A stretch of 64,000 bases of DNA from Amycolatopsis coloradensis. Lineage in GTDB: Bacteria > Actinomycetota > Actinomycetes > Mycobacteriales > Pseudonocardiaceae. This document shows positions 15,601-26,879 of the stretch, one piece after another. The position numbers and the translations under genes were made by a program. A model generated the notes under the pieces. It worked only from the letters and a program-made list of their open reading frames with translations, was not told the origin of the DNA and made no database searches. Location of the stretch: the NCBI RefSeq assembly GCF_001953865.1, contig NZ_MQUQ01000004.1, positions 1 to 64,000 on the forward strand. Reading direction: 5' to 3'. Position 1 is the stretch's first letter; every line of letters starts with the position of its first letter.

Positions 15601-15785
15601 TGTGTTCCTTTTCGTCCGCGTTCGACCCGGTCGGGCCGAAGCTACCGAGAACCGGCTTCAATCTCGCTGACCGACACGTTGACCGCCATCCCTCTTTAGT
15701 CGGTATCCGCGCCTCGATCCGGGCATACCAGTCTTGTCGGTCCCTTGTCGTACGCTCGCGGCGTCCACTGGGGAAAGGAGTTCGC

Positions 15786-16478
15786 GTGAACGAGGTGAAA
15801 AGCCTGGTTTCGGCGGTTCGCAACGGTTTGGCCGGGCTGGCCGATCCGGAGAAGGCGCCGGACATGCGGGCGTACATGAAGTCGGAGATGCCGTTCCTCG
15901 GTGTCGCGTCGCCCCCTCGGACCGCTTTGCTGAAACGGGTCTTCGCCGAACATCCACTACCCGATCGAGTGAGTTTTTCCACCGCTGTCCTGACCTTGTG
16001 GCGTGAAGCGGAAATCCGCGAGGAGCGGTACGCGGCGGTGGCCCTCTCCGGACACCGCTCCTTCGCCCGATGGCAGGACAGCGCTCTGCTCAGCCTGTAC
16101 GAAGAGATGATCGTGACGGGCGCGTGGTGGGACTACGTCGACGAGGTCGCCATCCGCCGCGTCGGGCCGATCCTGCGCGCGGAGCCGGAGACGGTGACGC
16201 CGTCGATGCTGACCTGGGCCTACGACGAAGACAAGTGGCGCCGACGGACGGCGGTCATCTGCCAGGTCGGGGCCAAGGGCGGCACTGACACCGAGCTGCT
16301 CACCCGGGCGGTCGAGGCGAACATCGACGACAGGGATTTCTTCCTGCGCAAGGGAATCGGCTGGGCCCTGCGTGAGTACGCGAAAACCGAGCCGGACTGG
16401 GTACGCGCCTTCGTCGCCGCGCACCCGGCACTGTCCAATCTGTCCCGGAAGGAGGCACTCAAGCACCTGGAAGGTTGA
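15786..16478 (+). CDS. DNA alkylation repair protein, AlkD-like HEAT-repeat glycosylase
   Basis: The product is 230 residues built of HEAT-like helical pairs, of the family that includes Bacillus AlkD, which excises positively charged alkylpurines without flipping the base. Family features are YMKSEMPFLGV near the N-terminus, WWDYVDEVA near residue 118 and the DKWRRRTAVI segment around 150. The GTG at 15786 has AAAGGAG upstream. Its last 20 bases overlap the end of the convergent NTPase-TPR gene, so the two mRNAs are antisense at their 3' ends. It is the second alkylation-repair gene in the window, after mpg. Confidence 0.88.
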   Translation: MNEVKSLVSAVRNGLAGLADPEKAPDMRAYMKSEMPFLGVASPPRTALLKRVFAEHPLPDRVSFSTAVLTLWREAEIREERYAAVALSGHRSFARWQDSALLSLYEEMIVTGAWWDYVDEVAIRRVGPILRAEPETVTPSMLTWAYDEDKWRRRTAVICQVGAKGGTDTELLTRAVEANIDDRDFFLRKGIGWALREYAKTEPDWVRAFVAAHPALSNLSRKEALKHLEG

Positions 16479-19400
16479 GCACCGGCCGCGGGATCAGCGC
16501 GACGAGTCCCTCGATCACCTCGCCGAATTCCGGCAACAGCTCTCCCGTCTCCTTCAGATCGCGAATCAGGTCGAGCCGCACCTCCTCGGACGGGCCTTCG
16601 CTGAGCAAGTCGGCGAGATCGCGTTTCGCGTCTTCGGTGCGCCCGAGGACAAGGAGGTAGAAGAGCGGCTGGGTCTTGGCTTCCCAATCGCCGGGGTCGG
16701 CCGTGGCGTCGGCGACGGCCTCTTCGAGGGCTTCGCCGAAACGCCGTTCGGCTTCCTCGGTTCGCCCGGCCTTCAGCCAGGCCAGCGCGAGAAGATTGCG
16801 GGCCCAAGGGGATTCCGGCGCGAGAGGGCGCAGGACCTCCATCGCCTCGTCCGCCCTCCCCACGTGCAGCAAGGCTTCCCCGAGGTTCCCGGCGTGGTCG
16901 GTATCGTCCGGATACTGGGCGACCAGTTCACGCAGTTCCCGGACGGCTTCCTCGTGGGCACCCGCCCGGCGATGGATCTCCGCACGCAGGGCGCGAACGC
17001 TCTCGTCTTCGCCGACGGCCAGCGTGCTGTCCACATCGGACAGCGCGCCGTCGAGATCGCCGAACAGCAGGCGATGGCGGGCACGCCGGTGTAAGGCGTA
17101 TCCGTCCTGCGCCAACCGGACCGCCTCGTCCAGCTCCGCCCGGGCTTCCTCGTGACGGTCCAGATCCGCGAGGTTGTCACCCCGGAGGGTGTGGAAGAAG
17201 GCGCTCGCCGGGTTCGCTTCGAGTGCGGCGTCGATGTCGACGAGAGCGGCTTCGTAGTCGTCCGAAGCCCGGTAGGCGAACGCTCGCCAGACGTGCGCCC
17301 ACTCGTTGGCGGGCTCGAGTTCGAGCGCGCGGTTCAGCGACTCCATCGCCTCATCGCGCCGCTTCGACGGCCGGAGCAGCACCATCCCTCGCCGCAAATG
17401 GTTCTCGGCGTCGTCGGGGGCCAGCTCGATCGCCCGGTCGAAGTCGGCGAGTGCCGCTTCGGAATCACCCTCGGCGTCATGCACCTGGCCACGCATGTAA
17501 TACGCCCACTCGTAGTCCGGGTCGATCCGGAGAGCGGCGGTGAAGCCGTCGATCGCGAGGCGATGCCGGTCGCCGCGATAGTGGAACGCCGCCCGGATCG
17601 CGTGGGACCTCGCGTTTTCCGGGTTCGCCGCGATGACCGCGTCGAAGGTCTTCGCAGCGCCGTCCTCGTCCCCGGTCCGCTCGAGGAACCACGCCAGCTC
17701 TGTGAGGTAGTAGACGTCCTTGGGGCGCAGCGCGGCCGCCGCCCGGTACCCGGCGAGGGCTTCCTCGTTCTTCCCCAGTTCGGCCAGCAGCATCGCCCGC
17801 CGGCAGATCGCCCAGGCATAGTCGGGATCGAGCCGGATCGCGATGTCGAGTTCGTCGATCGCCTCCCGCGGTTCCCCGCGCTTGACGTACACCTCGCTCC
17901 GGGCGGTGTACGCCCACGCGTGGTCGGGTTCGAGACGGACGGCCTCGTCGAGATCGGCCATCGCACCGTCGAGATCGCCGAGTCCGGCGCGGGCGGAACC
18001 GCGCCCCCGCCACGAGTAGGCGTAGGCGGGGTCGAGTTCGATCGCCCGGTTCAGATCCGACAGCGCCCGTTCCCAGTCACCTTCGTTGTGGAACAGATTG
18101 CCCCGGTCACTCCAGACGTAGGGGTCCGCGGGATTGAGGTCGCAGGCCCTGTCGTAATCCCGCTTCGCCCGCTCGATCTCGTCCTGGCTCTCGTAGGCCC
18201 AGGCACGACGGCGGATCACCGTCGAGAGGTCGGCCGTGTCGAGTTCACCGGCACCGGCGAGCAGGTCGAGCACCGGGATCTCCCGGGAGCCGTCACCGTC
18301 CCCGATCGCGGCGGTCAGCCGCTGCGCCCAGTCCAGTACCGCGGGCACGTCCGCGTCGACGCCCGCCTGCTCCATCATCCGCGCCCAGGTCCGCGCGGCC
18401 GCGATACCTGACGTGATCATTTCGGCGGCCCCGAGCAGAGCGTCCGGCAGCGCTTCCGCCGGATCACCGCAGAGCCGGTGGTAGGTCTGCTCGAGTTTCC
18501 TCCGCTGCCAGCCTTCGTTGCTCCAGGCGTCGCGATGGCGGCTGAGCCCGAGTTCGGCGCACCGTCCTTCGTAGTACTCGCTGAGCCGCCGGTGGTGTTC
18601 GGCGAAGGCCGCCGGTGAGCTTCCGCGTTCCAGGCGCACCATCGGACCGCGGACCACCGGGTGATAGCGCACCGGAAGCTCGCGCCGCCCGACGAACGGC
18701 AGTTCCCGCAACCAGCGGAAGGTCTCCCTCGCGGTTTCCTTCCCGGTCAGGACGCCGAGGACGTCTTCGTCCAGGACACGGGGAAGCGACGCCGTGGCGG
18801 CGATCTTCTGCTTGGCCTTTTCGGGCACCCAATGCAGGAATCGCTTGACCGCGTCGTCACTGGGATCCCCGACGGCGCCCGCTTCGGCGGGCTTCCCCCG
18901 TGCCAGCATGGCGACCAGGACGGGCAGGCCGTCGGTCAGCCGCAGCACGATCTCGATCACCTCTTCGTCGGTGATCCCGTGTTCGGCGAGCAGACGTCGC
19001 GCCTCCGGCTCGGTGAACGGCCGGAGTTCGACCTCGTGCACCAGCGGCACGTGCCTGTTCCACTTCGCCTCGTCCAGCGGGAACTGTCCGGCCGTGGTGA
19101 GCACGAGGTTCTGCGGCAAGTCGCCGTACACTCCGCCGAACAGGTCGAGCAGCCACGTCTCCAGTACGGGCGCCGTCCGCTCGAAGGTGTCGAAGAACAG
19201 TGCGATCTGCCGGGATTCGGGAACACGCCAGAGATCCTCGACGAACGGCTTGGTCAGTTCCTCCGCCGGATCGAGGAGCAGCCGCACATCGGCCTTCCGC
19301 TTGAACTTCGCCGCGAGATAGCTCTGCAACTGTTCCAACTGCTTCGCCGTCGCGTCGGCATCGATCGCGTCGGCGGCGATGCTTCCGCCGGGAAGCGTCT

Positions 19401-19845
19401 TCGCCACACCGAGACTGGCTTTGACCACCGTCTTCGTCACGAGCGCGCGGCCGGCGGCCGGGGCCTGCGGATCGCTGTGGAGCCGCTCCCTCGCCTTGAG
19501 GTAGAACTCGTGGCGTTTCTCGAACCGGCGCATCTCGTGTCCGCTGCGCGCGAGGTCCTTCGCCAGTTTGACCAGTGTCGCGGGCAGATCCTGCTGCCGA
19601 TCGTCCGCGAAGCCGACGGCGGCCCGGGTTTCCTCGGCGATACCCCGGAGCTGTTCGAGGAGGAAGGACTTGCCGACCCCGGCGAGACCGTGCACCGAGA
19701 ACAGGTAGCGGCGGCGCCGATCACTCCCCGGCAGCCCCAGATTGGCCCGGAAGTCCTCGCGCTCCCCGACTCTGCCGACGAAACCGTCGCTCAGCCGGGC
19801 ACGGGCGACATCTTGGATGCTGAACCGACCGTCTGTACGTGACAC
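16459..19845 (-). CDS. Large P-loop NTPase with C-terminal TPR array (STAND-like)
   Basis: This is an 1128-residue product. The N-terminal NTPase domain has Walker A GLAGVGKS at residues 53-60 and a Walker-B-like IALFFDTFE. A helical linker with winged-helix character follows (LPRVLDEDVLGVLTG). From about residue 560 onward there are some 14 tetratricopeptide units, recognisable from repeats of the type A...G....A...F..AI...P. The layout, an ATP-driven switch plus TPR scaffold, is that of STAND signalling or antiviral proteins, but no effector domain or signal peptide is visible. It starts at GTG 19845. It sits alone between pheT and the AlkD gene inside an insert absent from the M. tuberculosis order. 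Function unknown; a regulatory or defence sensor is my guess. Confidence 0.75.
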   Translation of the reverse strand: MSRTDGRFSIQDVARARLSDGFVGRVGEREDFRANLGLPGSDRRRRYLFSVHGLAGVGKSFLLEQLRGIAEETRAAVGFADDRQQDLPATLVKLAKDLARSGHEMRRFEKRHEFYLKARERLHSDPQAPAAGRALVTKTVVKASLGVAKTLPGGSIAADAIDADATAKQLEQLQSYLAAKFKRKADVRLLLDPAEELTKPFVEDLWRVPESRQIALFFDTFERTAPVLETWLLDLFGGVYGDLPQNLVLTTAGQFPLDEAKWNRHVPLVHEVELRPFTEPEARRLLAEHGITDEEVIEIVLRLTDGLPVLVAMLARGKPAEAGAVGDPSDDAVKRFLHWVPEKAKQKIAATASLPRVLDEDVLGVLTGKETARETFRWLRELPFVGRRELPVRYHPVVRGPMVRLERGSSPAAFAEHHRRLSEYYEGRCAELGLSRHRDAWSNEGWQRRKLEQTYHRLCGDPAEALPDALLGAAEMITSGIAAARTWARMMEQAGVDADVPAVLDWAQRLTAAIGDGDGSREIPVLDLLAGAGELDTADLSTVIRRRAWAYESQDEIERAKRDYDRACDLNPADPYVWSDRGNLFHNEGDWERALSDLNRAIELDPAYAYSWRGRGSARAGLGDLDGAMADLDEAVRLEPDHAWAYTARSEVYVKRGEPREAIDELDIAIRLDPDYAWAICRRAMLLAELGKNEEALAGYRAAAALRPKDVYYLTELAWFLERTGDEDGAAKTFDAVIAANPENARSHAIRAAFHYRGDRHRLAIDGFTAALRIDPDYEWAYYMRGQVHDAEGDSEAALADFDRAIELAPDDAENHLRRGMVLLRPSKRRDEAMESLNRALELEPANEWAHVWRAFAYRASDDYEAALVDIDAALEANPASAFFHTLRGDNLADLDRHEEARAELDEAVRLAQDGYALHRRARHRLLFGDLDGALSDVDSTLAVGEDESVRALRAEIHRRAGAHEEAVRELRELVAQYPDDTDHAGNLGEALLHVGRADEAMEVLRPLAPESPWARNLLALAWLKAGRTEEAERRFGEALEEAVADATADPGDWEAKTQPLFYLLVLGRTEDAKRDLADLLSEGPSEEVRLDLIRDLKETGELLPEFGEVIEGLVALIPRPVLNLPGA

Positions 19846-19873
19846 AAGTCCTCACTTTGCCACATCCACGTCG

Positions 19874-19922
19874 CGTGAAGGCCCCCTTCCCGCGGCTGAG
19901 CCGAGGAAAGGGGGCCTTCACG
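19874..19922. terminator. Terminator palindrome after pheT
   Basis: Arms CGTGAAGGCCCCCTT and AAGGGGGCCTTCACG around a GC-rich loop, 11 bases beyond the pheT stop codon. Same family as the palindromes at 4271 and 13777. Confidence 0.7.
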
Positions 19923-19932
19923 GAACTACAGG

Positions 19933-22494
19933 TCAGGCTCGCAGGCTCGCGTCGAAACGCTCACCGGCGACCGCGACGGCGGCGTCACGGGCCTTGGTGG
20001 CCTCGTCGACGGTCAGCGTGCGGTCCGCGGCGCGGAACCGCAGCTTGTACGCCACCGAACGGTTGCCCTCGCCCACCTGCTCACCCTGGTAGGCGTCAAA
20101 CAGCGTGATGTCCTCGAGCAGTTCGCCCGCGCCTTCGCGCAGCGCCTCGGCGAGGTCGGCCGACGGCACACTCGCCTCGGCGACGAGGGCGACGTCGAGC
20201 AGCACCGGCGGGTAGGCCGAAATCCGCGGCGCCGGACGTCCGTCCGGGATCGGAATCGCGTCCAGGTCGAGTTCCATCGCGACGGTGCGCGGCGGCAGGC
20301 CGAGCGCCTCGACGACCTTCGGGTGCAGCTCACCGGCGTATCCGACGGGCCACTGCCCCACCCGCAGCTGCGCGCACCGGCCGGGGTGCCACGGCGGCTG
20401 GTCCGCCGCGGCCGTGGTCAGCTCGACACCGGCGGCCTGTGCCACCAGCCGCGCCGCCTGCACCGCGTCGGCCCAGTTTGCCTGCTCACCTTCGCCCCAC
20501 CAGCCCGCGCGGCCACGCTGGCCCGCGAGCACGACGGCGACGTGCACCGGCTGCGGCGGGAGGGCCGCCTCCAGTATCGCGAGTTCCTCGTCGGTCGGGC
20601 GACGGTCCACCCCGAGCGAAGGCATCGGGATCGGGTTCGGCCCCGGCAGGACCACCTGTCCGATGTGGAACAGCGAGACGTCCTTGAAGCCACGGGAGAT
20701 GTTGCGCTGCACCATTTCCAGCAGACCGGGCAGCAACGTGCTCGCCATCCGGTCCTTGTCCGTCTCCAGCGGGTTGCGGACCTGGACAGTTCTGCGGCGG
20801 ACGTCGTCCTCGGGCAGCCCGAACGAATCCCAGACCGAGTCCGAGATGAACGGGAAGGGCAGCACCTCGACGTAGCCCGCCTCGGCCAGCGCACGCGCGA
20901 CCGAACGGCGACGGCGCTGCGTGTCGGTCAGGCCGCGACCCGCCGGGGCCTCGGGCAGCACCGACGGGATGCTGTCGTAGCCCTCCAGCCGGAGCACCTC
21001 CTCGACCAGGTCGGCGGGCTGCACCAGGTCACCGCGCCAGCTCGGCGGGACCGCGGTCACCAGCGCGGTACCGTCCTCGGACGAGCCGACGTTGACCTTG
21101 CAGCCGATCTGCGAAAGCCGCTTGACCGTGACACCACGCTGGTAGCGCACCCCGGCCACCTGGTCTGGCAGGCTGATCGGCATGGTCACCGGCGGGTTCG
21201 GCTCGACACCGCCCTCGTCGGTACGGCCGGGCAGGATCGAGCCGTCGCCGTACTGGCGCAGCAGGCGCGCGGCGAGTTCGACGGCCACCGCGCACAGCTG
21301 CGGGTCGGTGTAACGCTCAAACCGCTTGGCCGCCTCGGAGAACAGCTTGTGCCGGCGGGCCGTCCGGCTGATCGACGACGGGTCCCAGTGCGCCGCTTCG
21401 AGCAGCACGTCGGTGCTCTCCGGCGTGATCTCGGTCGACGCGCCACCCATCGTGCCCGCCAGTGAGATGACCCCGGTGTCGTCGGCGATCACCACGTCGT
21501 CGGCGTCGAGAGCGCGCTCGGCATCGTCCAAAGTGGTCAGTTTCTCGCCAGGCTTCGCCTTGCGCACCACCAGATCGCCCTTGACCGACCCGGTGGCGTA
21601 CGCGTGCAGCGGATGCCCGAGCTCGATCATGACGTAGTTGGTCACGTCGACCGCGAGCGAGATCGAGCGGATGCCTGCCAGCATCAGGCGGCGGCGCATC
21701 CACCACGGTGTCGGCGCGGTGGCGTCGAGGTCCTTGACCCGGCGCAGCACGAACCGCTTGCAGCCCTCGGTGTCTTCGAGGTGCACCGGCCACGCGACAC
21801 TCTCGGCCCCCGGGACCTCGATGGACGCAGGATCGCCGAACGGGACGTCGAGCGCGTTCGACAGCTCGCGGGCCAGCCCGCGGACCGACAGTGTGTACCC
21901 GCGGTCCGGGGTCGGCGTCACTTCGAGGACGGTGTCGTCGAGGCCGAGTAGCTTGTTCGCGTCCTCGCCGGGGCTCGCGGTGCTCGGCGGCAGCACCAGG
22001 ATGCCGGAGTGGTCGTCGCCGATGCCGAGTTCGCTCGCGGAGCAGATCATGCCGTCGCTGAGCCTGCCGTAGGTCTTGCGCGAACCGATCTCGAAACCGC
22101 CGGGCAGCACCGTGCCGGGCAACGCGACGATGACCAGGTCACCCTCGGCGAAGTTCGTGGCACCACAGATGATCCCGCGAGTCCGGATTCCCGTGGGGCC
22201 TTCGTCCTCGAAAGGACCTTCGTCATCGTCGTCATCATCGGCGTCGACGTTCTCGTCGGTGTCCTCTTCGGACTCGCCGACGTCGACCCGGCAGAAACGG
22301 ACCGGCTTCTTGAACTCGGTCAGCTCCTCGATCTCGGCCACGCGGCCCACCACGAGCGGGCCGGTGACCGGTTCGAGCGCGCGGACCTCGTCGACCTCGA
22401 TGCCGATCCGCACGAAGGCGTCGGCCAGATCCTGGGCCGTGACCTCCTCGTCGACGTCGAGATGCTCGGTCAGCCAGCTGGCTGGGACCTTCAC
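19933..22494 (-). CDS. pheT: Phenylalanyl-tRNA synthetase beta subunit
   Basis: This 853-residue subunit forms the alpha2-beta2 enzyme with PheS. Visible parts are the N-terminal MKVPASWL start, the tRNA-binding EMAP/OB domain (RGIICGATNFAEGDLVIVAL), the B3/B4 editing region, B5 domain and a C-terminal ferredoxin-like anticodon-binding domain (PPVLLDVALVAE...RFRAADRTLTVDE). An acidic insertion rich in Asp/Glu lies near residues 80-100, within the OB fold, and looks lineage-specific. The GTG start follows the pheS stop codon directly (TGAGTG), indicating coupling. Confidence 0.97.
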   Translation of the reverse strand: MKVPASWLTEHLDVDEEVTAQDLADAFVRIGIEVDEVRALEPVTGPLVVGRVAEIEELTEFKKPVRFCRVDVGESEEDTDENVDADDDDDDEGPFEDEGPTGIRTRGIICGATNFAEGDLVIVALPGTVLPGGFEIGSRKTYGRLSDGMICSASELGIGDDHSGILVLPPSTASPGEDANKLLGLDDTVLEVTPTPDRGYTLSVRGLARELSNALDVPFGDPASIEVPGAESVAWPVHLEDTEGCKRFVLRRVKDLDATAPTPWWMRRRLMLAGIRSISLAVDVTNYVMIELGHPLHAYATGSVKGDLVVRKAKPGEKLTTLDDAERALDADDVVIADDTGVISLAGTMGGASTEITPESTDVLLEAAHWDPSSISRTARRHKLFSEAAKRFERYTDPQLCAVAVELAARLLRQYGDGSILPGRTDEGGVEPNPPVTMPISLPDQVAGVRYQRGVTVKRLSQIGCKVNVGSSEDGTALVTAVPPSWRGDLVQPADLVEEVLRLEGYDSIPSVLPEAPAGRGLTDTQRRRRSVARALAEAGYVEVLPFPFISDSVWDSFGLPEDDVRRRTVQVRNPLETDKDRMASTLLPGLLEMVQRNISRGFKDVSLFHIGQVVLPGPNPIPMPSLGVDRRPTDEELAILEAALPPQPVHVAVVLAGQRGRAGWWGEGEQANWADAVQAARLVAQAAGVELTTAAADQPPWHPGRCAQLRVGQWPVGYAGELHPKVVEALGLPPRTVAMELDLDAIPIPDGRPAPRISAYPPVLLDVALVAEASVPSADLAEALREGAGELLEDITLFDAYQGEQVGEGNRSVAYKLRFRAADRTLTVDEATKARDAAVAVAGERFDASLRA

Positions 22495-23833
<1,339 letters not shown>

Positions 23834-24664
23834 TCAGCGCCCGGCGAAAGCGCCTTCGAAGTCCACCTTGCCGAACGCCTCCGGGACGATGCCGTCGGCG
23901 GCGTAGCGGTACAAGGCGGTCTGGTAGATCCCGGCCAGCGTCGAGCAGACGATGGAGACCAAGAACCCCCACACGAGTGAGATCCCGATGGCGACGAAGA
24001 TCGTGATGGTGCCGCCGAGCAGGAACCCGGCGCCCAGGAAGACCGCGAACCCGGCCAGCGTCAGGAGGACGCCGACCAGCCCGATGCCGAACCGTCCGGC
24101 GGCCTGCTCGCCCCAGGTCCGCTTGAGCAGCTCCGCCGAACGCTTGGCCCCGTGCCGGACACCGGCGTCTTCGATCATCATCACCGGCAGCACGAGATAG
24201 GTGACGAGGTTCCAGGCTGCCCCGGCCAACCGGCTGACGAAGTAGCCGACGAATGCGAACCGCCGCTCGATCTCCCGGAGAATCAGGGAAACCGTCGCCG
24301 TCACCGCGGCCCAGCCCAGCAGGGGCAGCCATCGGCGGCCGGCCTCGGCCAGTCCGGCGGCCACGCGGGGGTCGTCACCGCGCAGCGCGACGTCGGCCTG
24401 CGAGATGAGCGCGGCGTTGAAGAACACCGTGACGAACGCGGCGACCAGGTAGAACAGCCCGATCATCACGTACGAACCCGGGGTCAGCCGCGAGTGCTCG
24501 GCGATCTCGGTGTGGGAGATCCAGTATCCCGAACCGAGGAACACCGCGGCCACCACCAGCCCGGCGATCGCGGCGAGCACCGGGAAGGTCGCGAGTGCCT
24601 TGCGGGACCTCAACACGCGCCAAGAAGCGCCGAACAAAGCGAAAGAACGGGCGATACGCCCCAT
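23834..24664 (-). CDS. DUF6159-type membrane protein
   Basis: A 276-residue integral membrane protein with about six hydrophobic segments (residues ~24-45, 65-90, 117-130, 150-165, 195-240), starting MGRIARSFALFGASWRVL. It resembles the DUF6159 family, whose function is unknown. It sits between tsnR and pheS on the same strand, where M. tuberculosis also has an uncharacterised gene. It is separated from both by gaps large enough for its own promoter. Confidence 0.7.
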   Translation of the reverse strand: MGRIARSFALFGASWRVLRSRKALATFPVLAAIAGLVVAAVFLGSGYWISHTEIAEHSRLTPGSYVMIGLFYLVAAFVTVFFNAALISQADVALRGDDPRVAAGLAEAGRRWLPLLGWAAVTATVSLILREIERRFAFVGYFVSRLAGAAWNLVTYLVLPVMMIEDAGVRHGAKRSAELLKRTWGEQAAGRFGIGLVGVLLTLAGFAVFLGAGFLLGGTITIFVAIGISLVWGFLVSIVCSTLAGIYQTALYRYAADGIVPEAFGKVDFEGAFAGR

Positions 24665-24698
24665 GATTTCCCCCAGAAAGCCAATGGAATCTCTGAGC

Positions 24699-25541
24699 TT
24701 AGCGATTCCGGCGCGGCGCCATCGCGTCGGTGTACACGCAGATCGCCGCCGCCGTCGCGAGGTTCAGGCTTTCGGCCCGGCCGTACATCGGGATCTTGAC
24801 CGCGAGGTCGACGGTGCCGAGGACATGCTCGGGCAATCCGTGCGCCTCGTTGCCGAACACCCAGGCGATGGGCTCGTCGAAACTCACCTGGTCGAGTTCG
24901 GTGTCGGCGTACCCGTGCGCGCCCAACGTCCGGAGACCGGCGGCGGAGCAGGCCTTCAAGGCCGCGTCGACGTCCCGGATCCGGGTGATGGCGGGGTGGA
25001 ACAGGCTGCCGGCGGCCGCGCGGACGCATTTGCCGTTGTGCGGGTCGACACTGTCACCCGCGAGGACGACTGCGTCGGCGCCCGCGGCGTCCGCGACCCG
25101 GATCACGGTGCCCGCGTTCCCGGGGTCCGCGACGTCGACGAGGACGACGACGAGCTTCGCACCCGGCTTCAAGACCGTCTCTTGTGGACGGTCCACGAGC
25201 GCGCAGACCGCGACGATGCCTTGCGGCGTCACGGTCTCGGAAAGCCCGTCGGCGGCGCGATCGGTGATCGGCGAAACCGGGACGCCCGCCTCACGCGCGG
25301 TGGCGAGCAGGCGCTCGTGCTGCGCGGCGGCGCGTTCGGTCACGAACAGCTCGTGCACCGTGCCGCCGTCTTCGAGGGCGTGGGTGAGCGCGGCCTCGAC
25401 CGCGTTCGCGCCCTCGGCGAGGAACCGGCCCGCTTTCTCGCGCTCGGCCCGGCGGGTGAGCTTGCGCGCGGCAACGACCCGGGGCGTCCGTTCGGTGAAC
25501 GGAGCCGCCCCGGGTCGTGGAAGAGCGCTGTAGCCGGTCAG
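24699..25541 (-). CDS. tsnR: SpoU/TrmH-family 23S rRNA 2'-O-methyltransferase
   Basis: The SAM-dependent knotted (SPOUT) methyltransferase is about 280 residues. An N-terminal L30e-like substrate-binding domain ([20 protein letters not shown]) is followed by the SpoU core motifs [30 protein letters not shown] and [10 protein letters not shown]. No ATG, GTG or TTG occurs in frame for the first ~80 codons. A CTG at 25541 overlaps the rplT stop codon as CTGA, mirroring the ATGA/GTGA couplings seen elsewhere here, with a purine-rich stretch before it, so CTG initiation is proposed. The gene follows rplT as in other actinobacteria. Exact methylation site unknown. Confidence 0.85.
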   Translation of the reverse strand: MTGYSALPRPGAAPFTERTPRVVAARKLTRRAEREKAGRFLAEGANAVEAALTHALEDGGTVHELFVTERAAAQHERLLATAREAGVPVSPITDRAADGLSETVTPQGIVAVCALVDRPQETVLKPGAKLVVVLVDVADPGNAGTVIRVADAAGADAVVLAGDSVDPHNGKCVRAAAGSLFHPAITRIRDVDAALKACSAAGLRTLGAHGYADTELDQVSFDEPIAWVFGNEAHGLPEHVLGTVDLAVKIPMYGRAESLNLATAAAICVYTDAMAPRRNR

Positions 25542-25915
25542 GCCGACTTCTTCTCTTCGGTGTTCACGTTGGCCTTGGCCAGCTCCGCCAGCGCGGTGAA
25601 GGCAGCGGCGTCGTTGACCGCGAGGTCCGCGAGGATCTTGCGGTCGACCTCGACACCCGCGGCCTTGAGGCCCTGGATGAACCGGTTGTAGGTGACGCCG
25701 TTGGCACGAGCGGCCGCGTTGATGCGGGTGATCCACAGCTGGCGGAAGTCACCCTTGCGGGCACGGCGGTCCCGGTAGGCGTAGTTCAGCGAGTGAAGCG
25801 TCTGCTCCTTCGCCTTGCGGTACAGCCGCGAACGCTGGCCGCGGTAGCCGCTGGCGAGCTCGAGAGTCGCGCGACGCTTCTTCTGGGCGTTGACAGCCCT
25901 CTTGACGCGTGCCAC
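25538..25915 (-). CDS. rplT: 50S ribosomal protein L20
   Basis: An early-assembling large-subunit protein, about 125 residues. The canonical N-terminus [15 protein letters not shown] starts at GTG 25915, with AGGATGG five bases upstream; the ATG three codons earlier is not favoured because L20 proteins begin at the ARVKR residues. [16 protein letters not shown] and [20 protein letters not shown] are hallmark segments. It belongs to the infC-rpmI-rplT operon and ends in the CTGA overlap with tsnR. Confidence 0.97.
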   Translation of the reverse strand: MARVKRAVNAQKKRRATLELASGYRGQRSRLYRKAKEQTLHSLNYAYRDRRARKGDFRQLWITRINAAARANGVTYNRFIQGLKAAGVEVDRKILADLAVNDAAAFTALAELAKANVNTEEKKSA

Positions 25916-25977
25916 TGGGTCCATCCTGTCGATCTGGGGGCGCGCTGGCGCGCCCGGCGTTTACAAAGTGCGGGGTG

Positions 25978-26172
25978 TCAGCGGCCGAGAAGGCGCTTGA
26001 CGCGGCCGACGTCGTTCTTGGCGATCTCGGTGGTGCCTTCGAGACGACGGGTGAGCCTGTTGGACTTCTTCTCCATCAGGTGGCGGCGACCGGCCTTCTG
26101 GCGGCGCAGCTTGCCCGTGCCCGTGACGCGAACTCGCTTCGACGTCCCGCTGTGCGTCTTCATCTTCGGCAT
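25978..26172 (-). CDS. rpmI: 50S ribosomal protein L35
   Basis: A 64-residue ribosomal protein beginning [20 protein letters not shown], highly basic. The open frame extends ten codons further upstream, but L35 always begins at this MPKMKTHSG sequence. It lies between infC and rplT, 70 and 62 bases from them. Confidence 0.97.
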   Translation of the reverse strand: MPKMKTHSGTSKRVRVTGTGKLRRQKAGRRHLMEKKSNRLTRRLEGTTEIAKNDVGRVKRLLGR

Positions 26173-26242
26173 TGCGTTGTCCTCTTTCGTGCGGCGGCAC
26201 ACCGGGAATCTCCGGTGTGCCGCGACAGGTGCTTGTCGGCGC

Positions 26243-26818
26243 TTACGCGTCGGCGGGCGGCTCGGACGACTCGTCCTTGGCTGCCTTCGCGGCCTTGGGC
26301 GGCTTCACGTTCTTGTGCGGGGCCAACACCATGATCATGTTGCGACCATCCTGCTTCGGCGACGACTCGACGAAACCGAGTTCCGTCACCTCGTCGGCGA
26401 GCTTCTGCAGCAGACGGAAACCGAGTTCCGGCCGGGACTGCTCGCGACCGCGGAACATGATCGTGACCTTGACCTTGTTGCCAGCCGCCAGGAAGCGGGA
26501 CACGTGACCCTTTTTGGTCTCGTAGTCGTGCTGGTCGATCTTCGGCCGCAGCTTCTGCTCTTTGATGACGGTGAGCTGCTGGTTGCGGCGGGACTCGCGG
26601 GCCTTCTGCGCGCTCTCGTACTTGAACTTGCCGAAGTCCATGAGCTTGCATACGGGCGGGCGTGCCTGCGGAGCAACCTCGACGAGGTCGAGATCGTTCT
26701 CCTGTGCCAGCCGCAGCGCATCTTCGATCCGGACGATGCCTACCTGTTCACCGGCTGGTCCGACGAGGCGGACCTCCGGTACCCGGATTCGGTCGTTGAT
26801 GCGTGTCTCGGAACTGAT
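26243..26818 (-). CDS. infC: Translation initiation factor IF-3, apparent AUC start
   Basis: IF-3 is about 191 residues. The N-domain [20 protein letters not shown], linker [18 protein letters not shown] and C-domain [18 protein letters not shown] are all intact. The conserved start falls at SSETRIND, preceded by an in-frame ATC at 26816-26818 with GGAGG four bases upstream. The only in-frame standard start (GTG 26911) would add 31 residues translated through a strong hairpin. Non-AUG starts (AUU, AUC) are established for infC in E. coli and Myxococcus, where IF-3 represses its own initiation. It heads the infC-rpmI-rplT-tsnR operon. Confidence 0.93.
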   Translation of the reverse strand: MSSETRINDRIRVPEVRLVGPAGEQVGIVRIEDALRLAQENDLDLVEVAPQARPPVCKLMDFGKFKYESAQKARESRRNQQLTVIKEQKLRPKIDQHDYETKKGHVSRFLAAGNKVKVTIMFRGREQSRPELGFRLLQKLADEVTELGFVESSPKQDGRNMIMVLAPHKNVKPPKAAKAAKDESSEPPADA

Positions 26819-26879
26819 GGGGCCTCCCTGGTTCGAGGTAACTTCTTCTACCGTTTCGACCTGGTGCCCACATACCGAA

